Source: Paenibacillus sp. 19GGS1-52 (lineage in GTDB: Bacteria > Bacillota > Bacilli > Paenibacillales > Paenibacillaceae). From it: 64,000 nt of DNA. Shown here piece by piece: positions 9,143 through 18,432 of the stretch. Made by a program: the position numbers and the translations under genes. The notes beneath the pieces were generated by a model, which searched no databases, had not been told where the DNA came from, and saw nothing but the letters and a program-made list of their open reading frames with translations. Each line of letters begins with the position of its first letter. The stretch's first letter is position 1. The DNA lies in assembly GCF_022369515.1 (NCBI RefSeq), contig NZ_CP059724.1:2108001-2172000 (forward strand). The letters run 5' to 3'.

Positions 9143-9247
9143 GAAATCTAAGAATTTATATGTTTCACGCGATAACTTATCCTTAGATTTCTCGAAGAAA
9201 CGGATGCCATCCCTAAATGGACGGCAAAGCCATTTCTTCTTGTGGAC
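9143..9247 (-). repeat. Dispersed structured element, copy A (inverted)
   Basis: About 105 bp whose reverse complement matches 16455-16556 along its whole length, with scattered substitutions. The element contains a stem GAAATCTAAG/CTTAGATTTC and a second stem around CCGTCC. In the other copy the first stem is GAAATATAAG/CTTATATTTC, so one base pair has changed on both sides. It lies between the terminator of the ArsR-type gene and the GH2 gene. Confidence 0.85.
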
Positions 9248-9343
9248 ATTAACAGATTGACTTTTCTAGTTATTCTGCAATAATTAGTACATATTTATTG
9301 TTATAAAACAAAATTATTGTTCATAAGGAGCGTGTATGGTGTA

Positions 9344-11104
9344 ATGGCTACTCTTAAGTACACAAAAGATTATCCGCGGCCGCAGTTTGTCCGTGAAGAT
9401 TGGCAAAGTTTGAATGGGGAGTGGGATTTTCGGTTTGACGATGCTAACGTAGGCGAGCGGGAGAACTGGCAGGAAGAACTGCATGGGGACTTAAAGATAC
9501 AGGTTCCTTTCACCTACGAAACGAAGGCTAGCGGGATCGCTGAATCCTCCTTTCACCCTTATGTATGGTACCAACGAGATTTGCAACTGCCTGCGGAATT
9601 AAACGAGAAAAGGGTCATGTTGAATTTCCAGGCGGTTGATTATATCGCGAAAGTATGGGTCAACGGTTGTTACGCCGGACAGCATCAAGGAGGGTATACG
9701 GCATTTTCCTTTGATATTACGGATTATTTGAACAAGGAAACGAGTGGCACTAACAAGCTTGTTATCAAAGTAGAAGATAGCCAGAGCTGTACGCAACCGC
9801 GGGGTAAACAGCGCTGGGTGGAAGAGAATTTCGAGTGCTTTTATGTGCAGACCACGGGAATCTGGCAGAGTGTGTGGGTAGAATATGTATCTCCCTCGTA
9901 CCTCAAGGCCGTAAAAATCACGCCGGATTTCGACAATCGTTCGGTCCGTTTTGAATATCAGACTCACCAGGCAGGGGGCACCCTCCGGCTGGAGACGCGA
10001 ATCAGCCGCAATGAGAAAACCTTGAAGCAGGTCGCGCTGCATATTGACCGTCCTTGGCTGCAGCTTGATGTCGATTTGGTGCATGAAGCCAATGGGCCAT
10101 GGAAATCGGAGTCCTGGTCCCCGCAGGCACCGAATCTGTACGATGTCGAGTTTATTTTATATAAGGATGAGGTGGAAGTTGACCATGTGTATTCCTACTT
10201 CGGATTGCGTAAAATCTCCATTGAACAGGGCAAGGTGCTGCTGAATAACGCGCCTTTATATCAAAGACTAATTCTGGATCAGGGCTACTGGCCAGACAGC
10301 CATCTGACCCCACCGTCGGAAGAAGCAATCATTGAAGATATTGAGGCCATTCTGGCCATGGGCTACAATGGCGTTCGTAAGCATATGAAGATAGAGGATG
10401 CAAGATTCCTGTACTGGTGCGATGTGAAAGGTCTGCTGGTCTGGTCGGAGATGGCGGCAACGTTCGAGTTCAATGACGAGGCTGTGGAGACATTTATGAA
10501 CGAATGGACGCAGGTTGTCCGGCAGCAGTATAATCATCCATCGATCATCACGTGGGTACCTTTTAACGAATCATGGGGAATCCCCCAGATATTTACGCAT
10601 CCCCAGCAGCAGCAATTTACTGAAGCCGTGTATCATTTAACGAAAGCTCTAGACCCGTATCGTCCAGTTATTGTCAACGATGGCTGGGAGCATACGGTCA
10701 GTGATATTATTACGCTTCATGATTATGAGGAACTGGGGCAAGTCTTGTTCGAGCGTTACACAGATTCTAGCGGGCTTCTTGGCGGCAGCTTCTCATTCAA
10801 CAATTGGAAATATGCGATGGCGAAAGGCTACGAATATCGCGGTCAACCGGTCATTGTCAGTGAATTCGGCGGAATTGCCTTTACCTCTGATCAAGGCTGG
10901 GGCTACGGAAATCAAGTAGCCAGCGAGGAAGCCTTTATCGAGCGGTTCCGCAATATTACACAGGCCATCAAAGACACGCCTTACATCTGCGGGTATTGCT
11001 ATACGCAAATTACGGACGTTCAGCAGGAAGTGAACGGACTTCTCACAGAGGACCGTAAGCCAAAAATACCGTTTGAAGTCATTAAGGAGATTAATCTCTC
11101 CTAG
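9344..11104 (+). CDS. GH2-family glycoside hydrolase
   Basis: A 586-residue cytoplasmic glycoside hydrolase family 2 enzyme. It has an N-terminal jelly-roll sugar-binding domain (SLNGEWDFRFDD), a central immunoglobulin-like domain and a C-terminal TIM barrel. The acid/base Glu409 lies in VPFNESWGIPQ and the nucleophile Glu507 in VIVSEFGGIAF. The family includes beta-galactosidases, beta-glucuronidases and beta-mannosidases; the size resembles short GH2 enzymes of the beta-glucuronidase group, but substrate cannot be assigned. Start: ATG 9344 is 13 bases after AAGGAG; a GTG at 9332 is too close to that site. It is probably controlled by the upstream ArsR-type protein and stands as a single transcription unit. 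Confidence 0.85.
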   Translation: MATLKYTKDYPRPQFVREDWQSLNGEWDFRFDDANVGERENWQEELHGDLKIQVPFTYETKASGIAESSFHPYVWYQRDLQLPAELNEKRVMLNFQAVDYIAKVWVNGCYAGQHQGGYTAFSFDITDYLNKETSGTNKLVIKVEDSQSCTQPRGKQRWVEENFECFYVQTTGIWQSVWVEYVSPSYLKAVKITPDFDNRSVRFEYQTHQAGGTLRLETRISRNEKTLKQVALHIDRPWLQLDVDLVHEANGPWKSESWSPQAPNLYDVEFILYKDEVEVDHVYSYFGLRKISIEQGKVLLNNAPLYQRLILDQGYWPDSHLTPPSEEAIIEDIEAILAMGYNGVRKHMKIEDARFLYWCDVKGLLVWSEMAATFEFNDEAVETFMNEWTQVVRQQYNHPSIITWVPFNESWGIPQIFTHPQQQQFTEAVYHLTKALDPYRPVIVNDGWEHTVSDIITLHDYEELGQVLFERYTDSSGLLGGSFSFNNWKYAMAKGYEYRGQPVIVSEFGGIAFTSDQGWGYGNQVASEEAFIERFRNITQAIKDTPYICGYCYTQITDVQQEVNGLLTEDRKPKIPFEVIKEINLS

Positions 11105-11167
11105 AGAAAGCTCCATCCCTGTTCCCTTTGAGCAATTCGTAAGTTGAAGCCGCTACGGTTCGAAAAC

Positions 11168-11213
11168 AAAAACGAGTTAGTCGCCAATTAACTGGAGACT
11201 GGCTCGTTTTTTA
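11168..11213 (+). terminator. Rho-independent terminator after the GH2 gene
   Basis: AAAACGAG with a partly paired extension (11168-11181) pairs with CTCGTTTT (11203-11210), followed by T residues. It lies about 65 bp past the stop. From 11214 to 11374 I see no gene or further signal. Confidence 0.75.
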
Positions 11214-11374
11214 GCTTTTACAGCTTTGAAGTGTTAAAGGCTGTTTCATTCGTGAAAATATTTTCTTATGGGACACTCCTTCTTTGGCAATCGTAAGTAT
11301 TTCCCCCAGCAGCGCTGCAAAATGGTTTTTGTACACCATAATCGTAACTTTGGTCCCCTAAAACATGTCAATTA

Positions 11375-11440
11375 TCGGTTTAAGGACAAAAAGATGGAGA
11401 TTACAATAAATAAATGAAAGCACTTACATTAACAATGTAA
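11375..11440 (+). promoter_or_regulatory. Promoter-proximal motif pair shared with the downstream binding-protein gene
   Basis: TCGGTTTAAGGAC (11375) is followed 41 bp later by GAAAGCACTTACATTA (11416), which is cre-like. The same two blocks, TCGGTTTAAGAC and GAAAGCCCTTACATTA, recur 43 bp apart before the binding-protein gene at 13390. A palindrome TTACATT-AAC-AATGTAA spans 11424-11440. These suggest co-regulation of the two genes, by CcpA and perhaps by the YesN-like regulator. Confidence 0.45.
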
Positions 11441-11479
11441 TCGTCTTTCTAACTATGAATAGGAAGAGGAGGGGTTTAT

Positions 11480-13123
11480 ATGCGAAAAAAATTATTCAGT
11501 TCGTTCACCGTCTTCATCTGTCTGATTATGCTGCTTACGGCAATCCCGGCTTTTGCGTCCAACGGGCCAATTGTATGGGGAACATCATCCACGATAACGG
11601 ATATTAATACCTTTACGGATGCGGGGACGGATGCCCGTGGGCTTAGGCCCGGAACCTTTGGAGCCGAATATGCGCGAATGGTTAAGCTGGCCAACGGGGA
11701 TTGGCTGGCAGTCACCGCTATTTATGACAACAACGGCTATACCAAAGTCTCCTGGGGTGGGACCCGCCTGCAAGTATTCCGCAGTACGGACAACTGCCGG
11801 ACCTGGTCACTTACAGCCACGCTATGGGAAGAAGGCCGTGACTTGGACAATGGGCAGCTGCTTCAGCTTTCCAATGGCGACATCCTCCTGGCTATGCGTT
11901 CGGTCCGGTGGCAGGAGTCCTATCAGCTCAGAGTGTACAAGAGTGTAAACGGAGGTTCCAACTGGAGTTATCTAAGTACGATAGATCAGAATAATGGGAC
12001 GGTCGGTTCCTTGGGAAATCCAGATAAGGGGGTATATGAGCCTCACATGCAACTTCTGGATGATGGCTCGGTTGCTGTAATGTATGCGAATGAAAAGCAC
12101 GTAACCGAAACTCCCTCCTACAGTCAGATCATTTCCGAGAAAATCTCCACCAATGGCGGAGCCAGCTGGGGAAATGAAATTTACGTAGCTTGGGACCCGG
12201 CAAATGCCGGTGCGCGTCCCGGGATGCCGGTATGGACCAAGATGACGAATGGACAGTATATTGTGACGTTTGAGGTCTGCGGAACCCAGAACTGCAAGGT
12301 TTTCACCAAAAAAAGTACGGATGGGAAGACCTGGGCAAGCGGGATCGGGACACAGGTATCCAGCAATCAGCAGGGTGGGCCGTACCTCCTGTCCCTAAGT
12401 GACGGACGTCTTGTTCTTAGTTCCAACTCTAATGTTCTCTCCTTAAGCAATGATTTTGGAAATACATGGATTGATAATGATCCCGTAGCTTTTGGGAACT
12501 CCTGGTGGGCGGCACTTTATCAGACGGGTGCCAACGAAATTGCCATGATTGATTCCGTGGAGCGGAGCGTGGGTGGACATAATGTTCAGGTACGGTTCGG
12601 AACCTTAAGTAGCTCCTACACGAACGATTTTGCAGCCAATGACAGCGGATGGGTCCATTATGGGGGAACCTGGTCGGTAAGCGGCGGAAGCTATAATGTT
12701 AATTCGGTGAATGCGGATAAGTCGGTGCTTACCCCTTACCCTTCCAAGATGAACTATACGCTTGAAGGTGACATGAAGCTCAATAACAGCGGACAAGGAA
12801 GTTTAGTCTTTAATCTGTCCAGTCCGGCCACCGGAGCCGATCTGCAAAAGGGCTATGCTGCAGGCATTGATTCCGCGGGCTCCATCTGGTTGGGTCGCTT
12901 TAATAATAGCTGGACGTCTCTTCAGTCGGTAACGGCGTCCATTGCCACAAACACTTGGTACCACATGAAAATCACCGTAAATAGTGGAACCATTAAGGTG
13001 TATGTGAACGATATGGCCGTGCCTAAGATCACCTATGCCGATGCAACGTTTACTTCAGGAAGTGTCGGTGTGCGTGGAGGCTTTAACAACAGTGTGAGCT
13101 TTGACAATATCCTAGTGAATTAG
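11480..13123 (+). CDS. Secreted sialidase-fold glycoside hydrolase, GH93-like, with C-terminal lectin-like domain
   Basis: A 547-residue exported protein. A Sec signal peptide (KKLFSSFTVFICLIMLL, cleavage after AFA near residue 27) is followed by a six-bladed-propeller-type domain with five Asp-box-like repeats (STDNCRTWS, SVNGGSNWS, STNGGASWG, STDGKTWAS, SNDFGNTWI). Motifs such as KGVYEPHMQLLDDG and ARPGMPVWTKM suggest family GH93 exo-arabinanase, but a true sialidase or other BNR enzyme is not excluded. The last 180 residues form a concanavalin/LamG-like carbohydrate-binding domain (SVSGGSYNV to VSFDNILVN). Start ATG 11480 follows AGAGGAGGGG. It would act outside the cell on arabinan or another glycan before uptake by the downstream transporter. 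Confidence 0.75.
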   Translation: MRKKLFSSFTVFICLIMLLTAIPAFASNGPIVWGTSSTITDINTFTDAGTDARGLRPGTFGAEYARMVKLANGDWLAVTAIYDNNGYTKVSWGGTRLQVFRSTDNCRTWSLTATLWEEGRDLDNGQLLQLSNGDILLAMRSVRWQESYQLRVYKSVNGGSNWSYLSTIDQNNGTVGSLGNPDKGVYEPHMQLLDDGSVAVMYANEKHVTETPSYSQIISEKISTNGGASWGNEIYVAWDPANAGARPGMPVWTKMTNGQYIVTFEVCGTQNCKVFTKKSTDGKTWASGIGTQVSSNQQGGPYLLSLSDGRLVLSSNSNVLSLSNDFGNTWIDNDPVAFGNSWWAALYQTGANEIAMIDSVERSVGGHNVQVRFGTLSSSYTNDFAANDSGWVHYGGTWSVSGGSYNVNSVNADKSVLTPYPSKMNYTLEGDMKLNNSGQGSLVFNLSSPATGADLQKGYAAGIDSAGSIWLGRFNNSWTSLQSVTASIATNTWYHMKITVNSGTIKVYVNDMAVPKITYADATFTSGSVGVRGGFNNSVSFDNILVN

Positions 13124-13136
13124 TCCTGTGTTTATG

Positions 13137-13160
13137 GAGCCCTTAGGGGCTCTTTTTTTT
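13137..13160 (+). terminator. Rho-independent terminator
   Basis: GAGCCC-TTAG-GGGCTC (13137-13152) followed by eight T residues, 14 bp past the stop of the GH93-like gene. Confidence 0.9.
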
Positions 13161-13281
13161 AGCCAATGAAGCCGTTTACATATCCGAACCTTACGATTCA
13201 CCACCAGTCTTAAGATCTTCCACCTCCAAAGGAACAAAGCGCTATAAACATCTTTCATTTGTTTCTAATGAGCGGCGTTTT

Positions 13282-13340
13282 GTCGGTTTAAGACGGATTG
13301 TAATCACAGTAAAGTAGGTATTAAGAAAGCCCTTACATTA
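13282..13340 (+). promoter_or_regulatory. Second copy of the shared promoter motif pair
   Basis: TCGGTTTAAGAC at 13282 and GAAAGCCCTTACATTA at 13325, 43 bp apart, matching the pair upstream of the GH93-like gene. The second block is cre-like (one or two mismatches). It precedes the binding-protein gene by about 50 bp. Confidence 0.45.
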
Positions 13341-13389
13341 GGCAAATGGGCTCTTCCAACTACTATTTCTTCAGGAGAGGGTTGTTTAC

Positions 13390-14703
13390 ATGGGGATTAA
13401 AAAGAGATTTGCAAGTTTATTAACAGCTGGGTTGACACTGACTCTGATTACGGCGGGCTGCTCATCCGGCACCAAAGATAACGGGGAGGCAAGCACCGCA
13501 AGCAACCAGCCGTCAAAGACGGAGAGCACAGGAGGCAGCCCCGTCGAGATTTCCTTCTGGAACATGTTCGGTGGTGGCGAAGGCGATTTCGTTGATCAAA
13601 TCATCAAGAACTTCAATGATTCCCAAAAGGAAGTGACTGTGAAACAACTGCGGCTGGAGTCTAATGAGTACTATGCCAAGCTCAGCACGGCACTGTCTTC
13701 TTCCAAAGGTCCTGATGTGGCCGTGGCCCACGTAGACCGTATATCTCCGTTCGTGAAGGCCAAACAGATTGTGGCTGTGGATGAGCTGGCGGCGAAGGTT
13801 GATTTTGATCTCACGCAGATTTCCGAATCGAATATCACAAGTGTCTCCTATGACGGTAAACCTTACGCTGTGCCGCTGGATACTCACTTTCACATGTTTT
13901 ATTACAATAAAGATATCCTGCAAAAAGCGGGGCTGCTGAACGAAGATGGTACACCGAAGCTAGGCGATATGACTCCAGAGGGATTTGAAAAGACGCTGGC
14001 AGATATTCAGGCCAAAGTGCCGGATGTGCAGGCGATTGCTGTGAACACTCCGTATTTTCAGGAGCCCTTTCTAAATCTGTATTATGAAGCGGGTGGAGAT
14101 ATCCTGAATGCGGATATGACCAAAGCTAGCATCAATAATGATAAAGCGCTGAATGTTCTGAATTTCTATTTGGATCTATACAAGAATAAATATGCCGATC
14201 TCAATGATAAGACACCTTGGGACACGTTCCATAACGGCAAAGCCGCCTTCTGGTTCGGCGGCGTGTGGGAAGCAGGGCTGCTCCTGGGTGACAGTACGCT
14301 GAATATTGGTGCCATGCCGCTTCCTCCTATCTTCGGAAGTCAGACACATTGGGCCAGCTCCCATACTTTGGTCATCCCTACTTATGTAACGCCAGAGAAG
14401 CAGGTTGCCGCAGCCAAGTTCATGAAATACTTCTCTGAAGTTGGCGGAGAAATTTGGGGGCAGGCGGGACATGTGCCAGCCAATAGCAAGGTAACTACAA
14501 GCGAAGCCTACAAGCAGCTTCCTTACCGCAGTGAGTTCATTGAGGCCCAGAAGACCGTGAAATTCGCGCCACCGACTGACAAATATACGACTATCATCAC
14601 AACGATTTCCGAATCTCTGCAGAATATTATCTTCGGCAGCGAGACTCCGAAAGATGGACTGGCGAAGCTGGATAAGGAGATTAACGAGGTTCTGGACAAT
14701 TAG
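13390..14703 (+). CDS. Sugar ABC transporter substrate-binding lipoprotein (family 1)
   Basis: A 437-residue lipoprotein with a signal peptide ending in the lipobox ITAGC (Cys near 24) and a Ser/Thr-rich linker. The body is an extracellular solute-binding protein family 1 fold (VEISFWNMFGGGEGDF, YAVPLDTHFHMFYYNKDIL, WFGGVWEAGLLLGD). It would capture an oligosaccharide for the two permeases encoded next; no ATPase is present here, so a shared MsmX-type ATPase is expected. A close paralog lies at 20107, beyond the sensor/regulator genes. Start ATG 13390 is preceded by CAGGAGAGGG. Confidence 0.92.
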   Translation: MGIKKRFASLLTAGLTLTLITAGCSSGTKDNGEASTASNQPSKTESTGGSPVEISFWNMFGGGEGDFVDQIIKNFNDSQKEVTVKQLRLESNEYYAKLSTALSSSKGPDVAVAHVDRISPFVKAKQIVAVDELAAKVDFDLTQISESNITSVSYDGKPYAVPLDTHFHMFYYNKDILQKAGLLNEDGTPKLGDMTPEGFEKTLADIQAKVPDVQAIAVNTPYFQEPFLNLYYEAGGDILNADMTKASINNDKALNVLNFYLDLYKNKYADLNDKTPWDTFHNGKAAFWFGGVWEAGLLLGDSTLNIGAMPLPPIFGSQTHWASSHTLVIPTYVTPEKQVAAAKFMKYFSEVGGEIWGQAGHVPANSKVTTSEAYKQLPYRSEFIEAQKTVKFAPPTDKYTTIITTISESLQNIIFGSETPKDGLAKLDKEINEVLDN

Positions 14704-14729
14704 ATTAGATCAGTAAGGAGAATGAATGG

Positions 14730-15625
14730 ATGATGGAGAGGACTTTAAGAGAGAACAAAGGCTCTGCCCTGCGCAGGGCAGAGCCTTTGCACCTACTGAA
14801 AGAATTGAAAGCAATTCTGTATTTAATTCCGTTTCTAGTACCCTTCTCGGTATTCTATTTATGGCCTGTGCTGCGCGGTGCCTGGATGAGCCTGCATGTC
14901 TGGGGCATTCAGGGAATGGAGAAGTATGTGGCTTTGGCTAACTACCGAAAAATATTTGTCAACGCGGATTTCTATTCCTACTTGTGGAACTCATTCTATT
15001 TTGTGCTCCTGTGCACGCCGACTGTAATCATTTTGGGACTTGTGCTGGCGCTGATTATTAATCAGAATATCCGGATGCGGACCTTAATCCGCTCCGTGTT
15101 TTCTTGCCTTATGTGTTGTCGGTGTCTGTGGTCAGCTTCATCTGGCTGCGTTTATTCGATGCTAAGAATGGTCCAGTGAATGCTCTTCTGCATGCGCTTG
15201 GACTTCCGGTTGACATCAATTGGCTCACAGACCACCGTTTCGTCTGGTGGAGCGTAGGGTTTGTCATGGTGCTGTTTCTTGCCGGACTGCAGGAAATTCC
15301 CACCGACCATTACGAAGCGGCCAAAATTGACGGTGCGAATGCCTGGCACAGATTTCTGCATATTACACTTCCGGGCTTGTCCAGCGTGATGAAGATTCAG
15401 ATTTTTTATCAGATTATCAACTGCTTAAAGCTGTTCGGGCAGGTGCAGATCATGACCGGAGGCGGACCGGGAGATTCCACCAATACCATGATTCGTTATA
15501 TTTATGTAACTGGGTTCAAAAAAGATATGTTCGGCCTGGCCGTAGCGCAGTCAATGGTTTTCTGCTTCATCATGCTGCTTATTGCCGTCGTTCAATTCAA
15601 AATTACCGACCGGAAAGACGGATGA
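14730..15625 (+). pseudogene. Sugar ABC permease (UgpA/MalF type) with a -1 frameshift
   Basis: Two overlapping frames together encode one permease of about 298 residues. The first (14730-about 15100) carries LLKELKAILYLIPFLVPFSVFYLWP and three membrane segments. The second (from about 15103) continues LPYVLSVSVVSFIWLRLF and holds the EAA loop (YEAAKIDGANAWHRFLHITLP). The break is at the T-run 15099-15102 (GTGTTTTCTTGCC); one extra T would restore RSVFFLPYVLS. It is therefore a single-base deletion, either real or a homopolymer sequencing error. Start ATG 14730 is 9 bases after AAGGAG. A perfect 34-bp palindrome overlaps codons 9-20. Confidence 0.85.
14756..14789. repeat. Perfect 34-bp palindrome inside the permease N-terminus
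   Basis: CAAAGGCTCTGCCCTGC is followed directly by its own reverse complement, with no loop. It starts 26 bases after the permease start codon and is GC-rich compared with its surroundings. It codes for NKGSALRRAEPLH, residues absent from typical permease N-termini. It could form an mRNA hairpin that lowers permease translation relative to the binding protein, or be a small insertion. Confidence 0.9.
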
Positions 15626-15637
15626 GGAGAGAAAATC

Positions 15638-16450
15638 ATGAATAAGGTCGCTTTAAACATCATTGCTGTTTTACTTGCACTCCTGTTTGCTTTTCCACTG
15701 CAGTGGATGTTCCTGACCTCCCTGAAGCCTGATGGTGTGAATGTATACACGCTTGCCGATTGGGTGAACTGGTCCGATCTGAATGCAGACAACTATGTCA
15801 AAGTAGTCCGTGACTCGCAAATATTGCGCTGGACATGGAACAGTTTGGTGATTGGCGTGCTCACGACGGTCATTTCCATTCTGTTCAGCTCTCTTGCGGC
15901 CTTCTCCTTCTCCAAACTGCCTTTTCGGACCCGGGGGATCTTCTATGTTCTGATTGTTTCAGGATTGCTTATTCCGACGGAAGCGATATTGATCCCGCTT
16001 TATGAAACAGCGCTGCATTTGAACCTCATTGATAATATTTGGGCGATTATTTTGCCGGGACTGACGAATCCAATCGGTATTTTGCTGCTGAAGCAATTTA
16101 TGGATGGTGTGCCCAAGGATTATATCGAAGCCGCACAAATTGATGGTAGCCCCTATTTTCGATTATGGTGGAGCATCTGCCTGCCGCTTACGCGTTCAGC
16201 TATGGTATCGGTGGGGATTTTCTTCTTTATTCTTTCTTGGAATAATTTCTTGTGGCCTTACCTGGCTATCACTTCTGAGGAAAATATGATTTTGTCGGCA
16301 GGGCTGCCCACTTTTTTGTCGAATAATACAATGTCTTTGAACTTGATCATGACCGCAAGTGCGATTGCGGCAATTCCGACCATTATTGTGTTTATTCTGC
16401 TTCAGCGTCACATTGTCCAGGGTGTCGCCATGTCCGGTGTCAAAGGATAA
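15638..16450 (+). CDS. Sugar ABC transporter permease (UgpE/MalG type)
   Basis: A 270-residue inner-membrane permease with about six transmembrane segments (ALNIIAVLLALLFAFPLQW at the N-terminus) and the EAA cytoplasmic loop EAAQIDGSPYFRLWWSICLP, which docks the ATPase. It ends with the usual QRHIVQGVAMSGVKG tail. It lies 12 bp after the frameshifted partner permease, with GAGGAG upstream of the ATG. It pairs with the binding proteins at 13390 and 20107. Confidence 0.92.
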   Translation: MNKVALNIIAVLLALLFAFPLQWMFLTSLKPDGVNVYTLADWVNWSDLNADNYVKVVRDSQILRWTWNSLVIGVLTTVISILFSSLAAFSFSKLPFRTRGIFYVLIVSGLLIPTEAILIPLYETALHLNLIDNIWAIILPGLTNPIGILLLKQFMDGVPKDYIEAAQIDGSPYFRLWWSICLPLTRSAMVSVGIFFFILSWNNFLWPYLAITSEENMILSAGLPTFLSNNTMSLNLIMTASAIAAIPTIIVFILLQRHIVQGVAMSGVKG

Positions 16451-16454
16451 GCTT

Positions 16455-16556
16455 GGACAAGAAGAAATGGCTTCGCCGTCCTATTATGGACGGTACCCGC
16501 TTCTTCGAGAAATATAAGGATAAGTTATCATGAGAACATATAAATTCTTATATTTC
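16455..16556 (+). repeat. Dispersed structured element, copy B
   Basis: The forward copy of the element found inverted at 9143-9247. Stem 1 has arms AAGAAG/CTTCTT with an inner CCGTCC/GGACGG. Stem 2 pairs GAAATATAAG (16509-16518) with CTTATATTTC (16547-16556) and encloses GATAAGTTATC. It fills the gap between the permease and the sensor kinase genes. Confidence 0.85.
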
Positions 16557-16573
16557 AAGAAAGGATTGGAAAC

Positions 16574-18417
16574 ATGGCCCATCCATCTGACGGTTCCGTT
16601 CATTCCTTTCGCCTTCGTTTAATCTCCTGGATAAAAATATGGAAGAGCAGCATGCGTTATAAATGGATGCTGCTCTTAATACTCTTCTCCTTGACACCAC
16701 TGGTTGTCATGGGGATTATTTCTTTTTCCATATCCAAATCAACTATTAATGATAAGGTGACACAATACTCCGAACATTTGCTTTACCAGACTGTCGATAA
16801 TTTGGATACGCGCCTTGGCATCTATAAAGATATGATGATGCAGGTTCTAAATAACAATGAAATTATAAATATGCTGCGGACGCTTGATGAAAGTGCTGCG
16901 GTCAGCTACGATGTGGATAGCCTGTCACTTACGACGAAGCTGTCCACGATCGTGGCGATCAATCAGGATGTGCAGTCCATCTCCTTTGTGTCGCAGAAGC
17001 ATTACATAAAAGGAATATACCGCTGGAGCAAGAGGACCCGCACAGAGGTGAATCCGTTCCTCTTGACCCTTGAGGATGGCAGCAATTTCCGCTGGTATTC
17101 CACCCGTTATGGAACCTATGTGGATAGTCTGAATTCCCAGAGCAGCTACGTTTTCTCATTGGCCAAGCAATTGTATAAAATATCCGATGACAGTCCTCTA
17201 GGCATTATTGCCGTTCTGGATATCCGTGAGGATGTAATGAAAGAACTGATATCCAAAGCGGTGACCAACAATGAGGATTTGCAAAGCTTTGTTATTGATG
17301 GCAGTGGAATGCTAGTTTCTTATCCGGACAGCAGGCTGATCGGCAAAAATGTGACTGAGGTGCTGGGGACATCCGGTTATGAGCAAATTAAAAATTCGGA
17401 AACAGGCGAACAAAGATTTCCGCTCACCTATAAGGGCGACTCTTTGATTGTTAATACCAAAAAGTTGCATAGCAATGATTGGGTGGTCGTAAATGTCATT
17501 TCCAAGGCTGCACTTTATCAGGATTCGAACCGTCTGCTGCAGATTTTTGTCATCATCGCACTGCTCTGTATTGTCTTCTCAATCCTGGCCGCGGTCGTGC
17601 TTGCCAACTCTATTACGAATCCCATTCTTAAAATGATCCGTCTGATGCGGCAGGTGATGTCCGGAGAATTGACCGTTCGATATAAAGCGAAAGCCGGCAT
17701 GACGAATTTGATATATTGGGCGACAACTTTAACTATATGGTCACGCGAATCGATGAACTGTTGAAAGCGGTCTATGCGGAGCAGGACCAGAAGAGGGTAG
17801 CAGAGCTAAGAGCGCTGCAAGCGCAGATTAACCCGCATTTTCTGTACAATACGCTTGATATGATCAAATGGACAGCGCTGATTCAGAAGGCCAACAACGC
17901 TGCGGAAATGGTAAGCCTGCTATCACGGCTGTTGCGTATCAGTCTCGGTAAGCCCGAAGAGACAGTTACTGTGGAAGAGGAAATAGAACATGTGCAATGC
18001 TATTTGGGCATTCAGAAGTTTCGTTTCAATTACAATATTGAAACAGAGTTTGAAATGGATGATGATGTGAGGCTGTTGCAGACGCCCAAACTGATCTTGC
18101 AGCCTATAGTTGAGAATGCGATGATTCATGCTTTTGCTGACCAGGAGTCTGGAGGCCGGATCACCATTTCATGCTGCAAGGTTCCGGGCCAAGGTGTACG
18201 GTTTGAGGTGGCGGATAACGGCAAGGGAATGGACCCCGCATTTGCCCGCAGCCTTCTGACAGAGCCAATCCCCGGTGCGGGGAAAACTGGAGGAATAGGA
18301 CTGGCCAATGTAGATGAACGGATTAAGCTCATTTGTGGAAAAATGTACGGTATTGAAATTCAAAGCGAACCCGGAATAGGAACCACCATTAGGATCATGC
18401 TTCCTTTGATGACGTAG
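16574..18417 (+). pseudogene. YesM-like sensor histidine kinase with a -1 frameshift
   Basis: The whole gene would encode about 614 residues: an N-terminal membrane helix (LLLILFSLTPLVVMGIISF), an extracellular dCache-like sensor, a second helix (IFVIIALLCIVFSILAAVV), HAMP, then a His_kinase domain (LQAQINPHFLYNTLDMIKW) and HATPase (QPIVENAMIHAF, VADNGKGM). The frame breaks at 17699-17703: GGCATGACGAATTT lacks one base needed to read GM-x-EFDILGDNFNYM. The first part ends at 17764; the second frame is open to 18417. As read, the protein would lose its kinase core. It is followed 15 bp later by its response regulator and should sense a sugar or envelope signal for this transporter. Confidence 0.85.
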
Positions 18418-18432
18418 AGGGGGATAAGCTAC

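Noticed and set aside
9599..10084. 161-residue open frame on the minus strand
   Set aside because: Antisense to the GH2 gene, which has all catalytic motifs in the other strand; no start signal.
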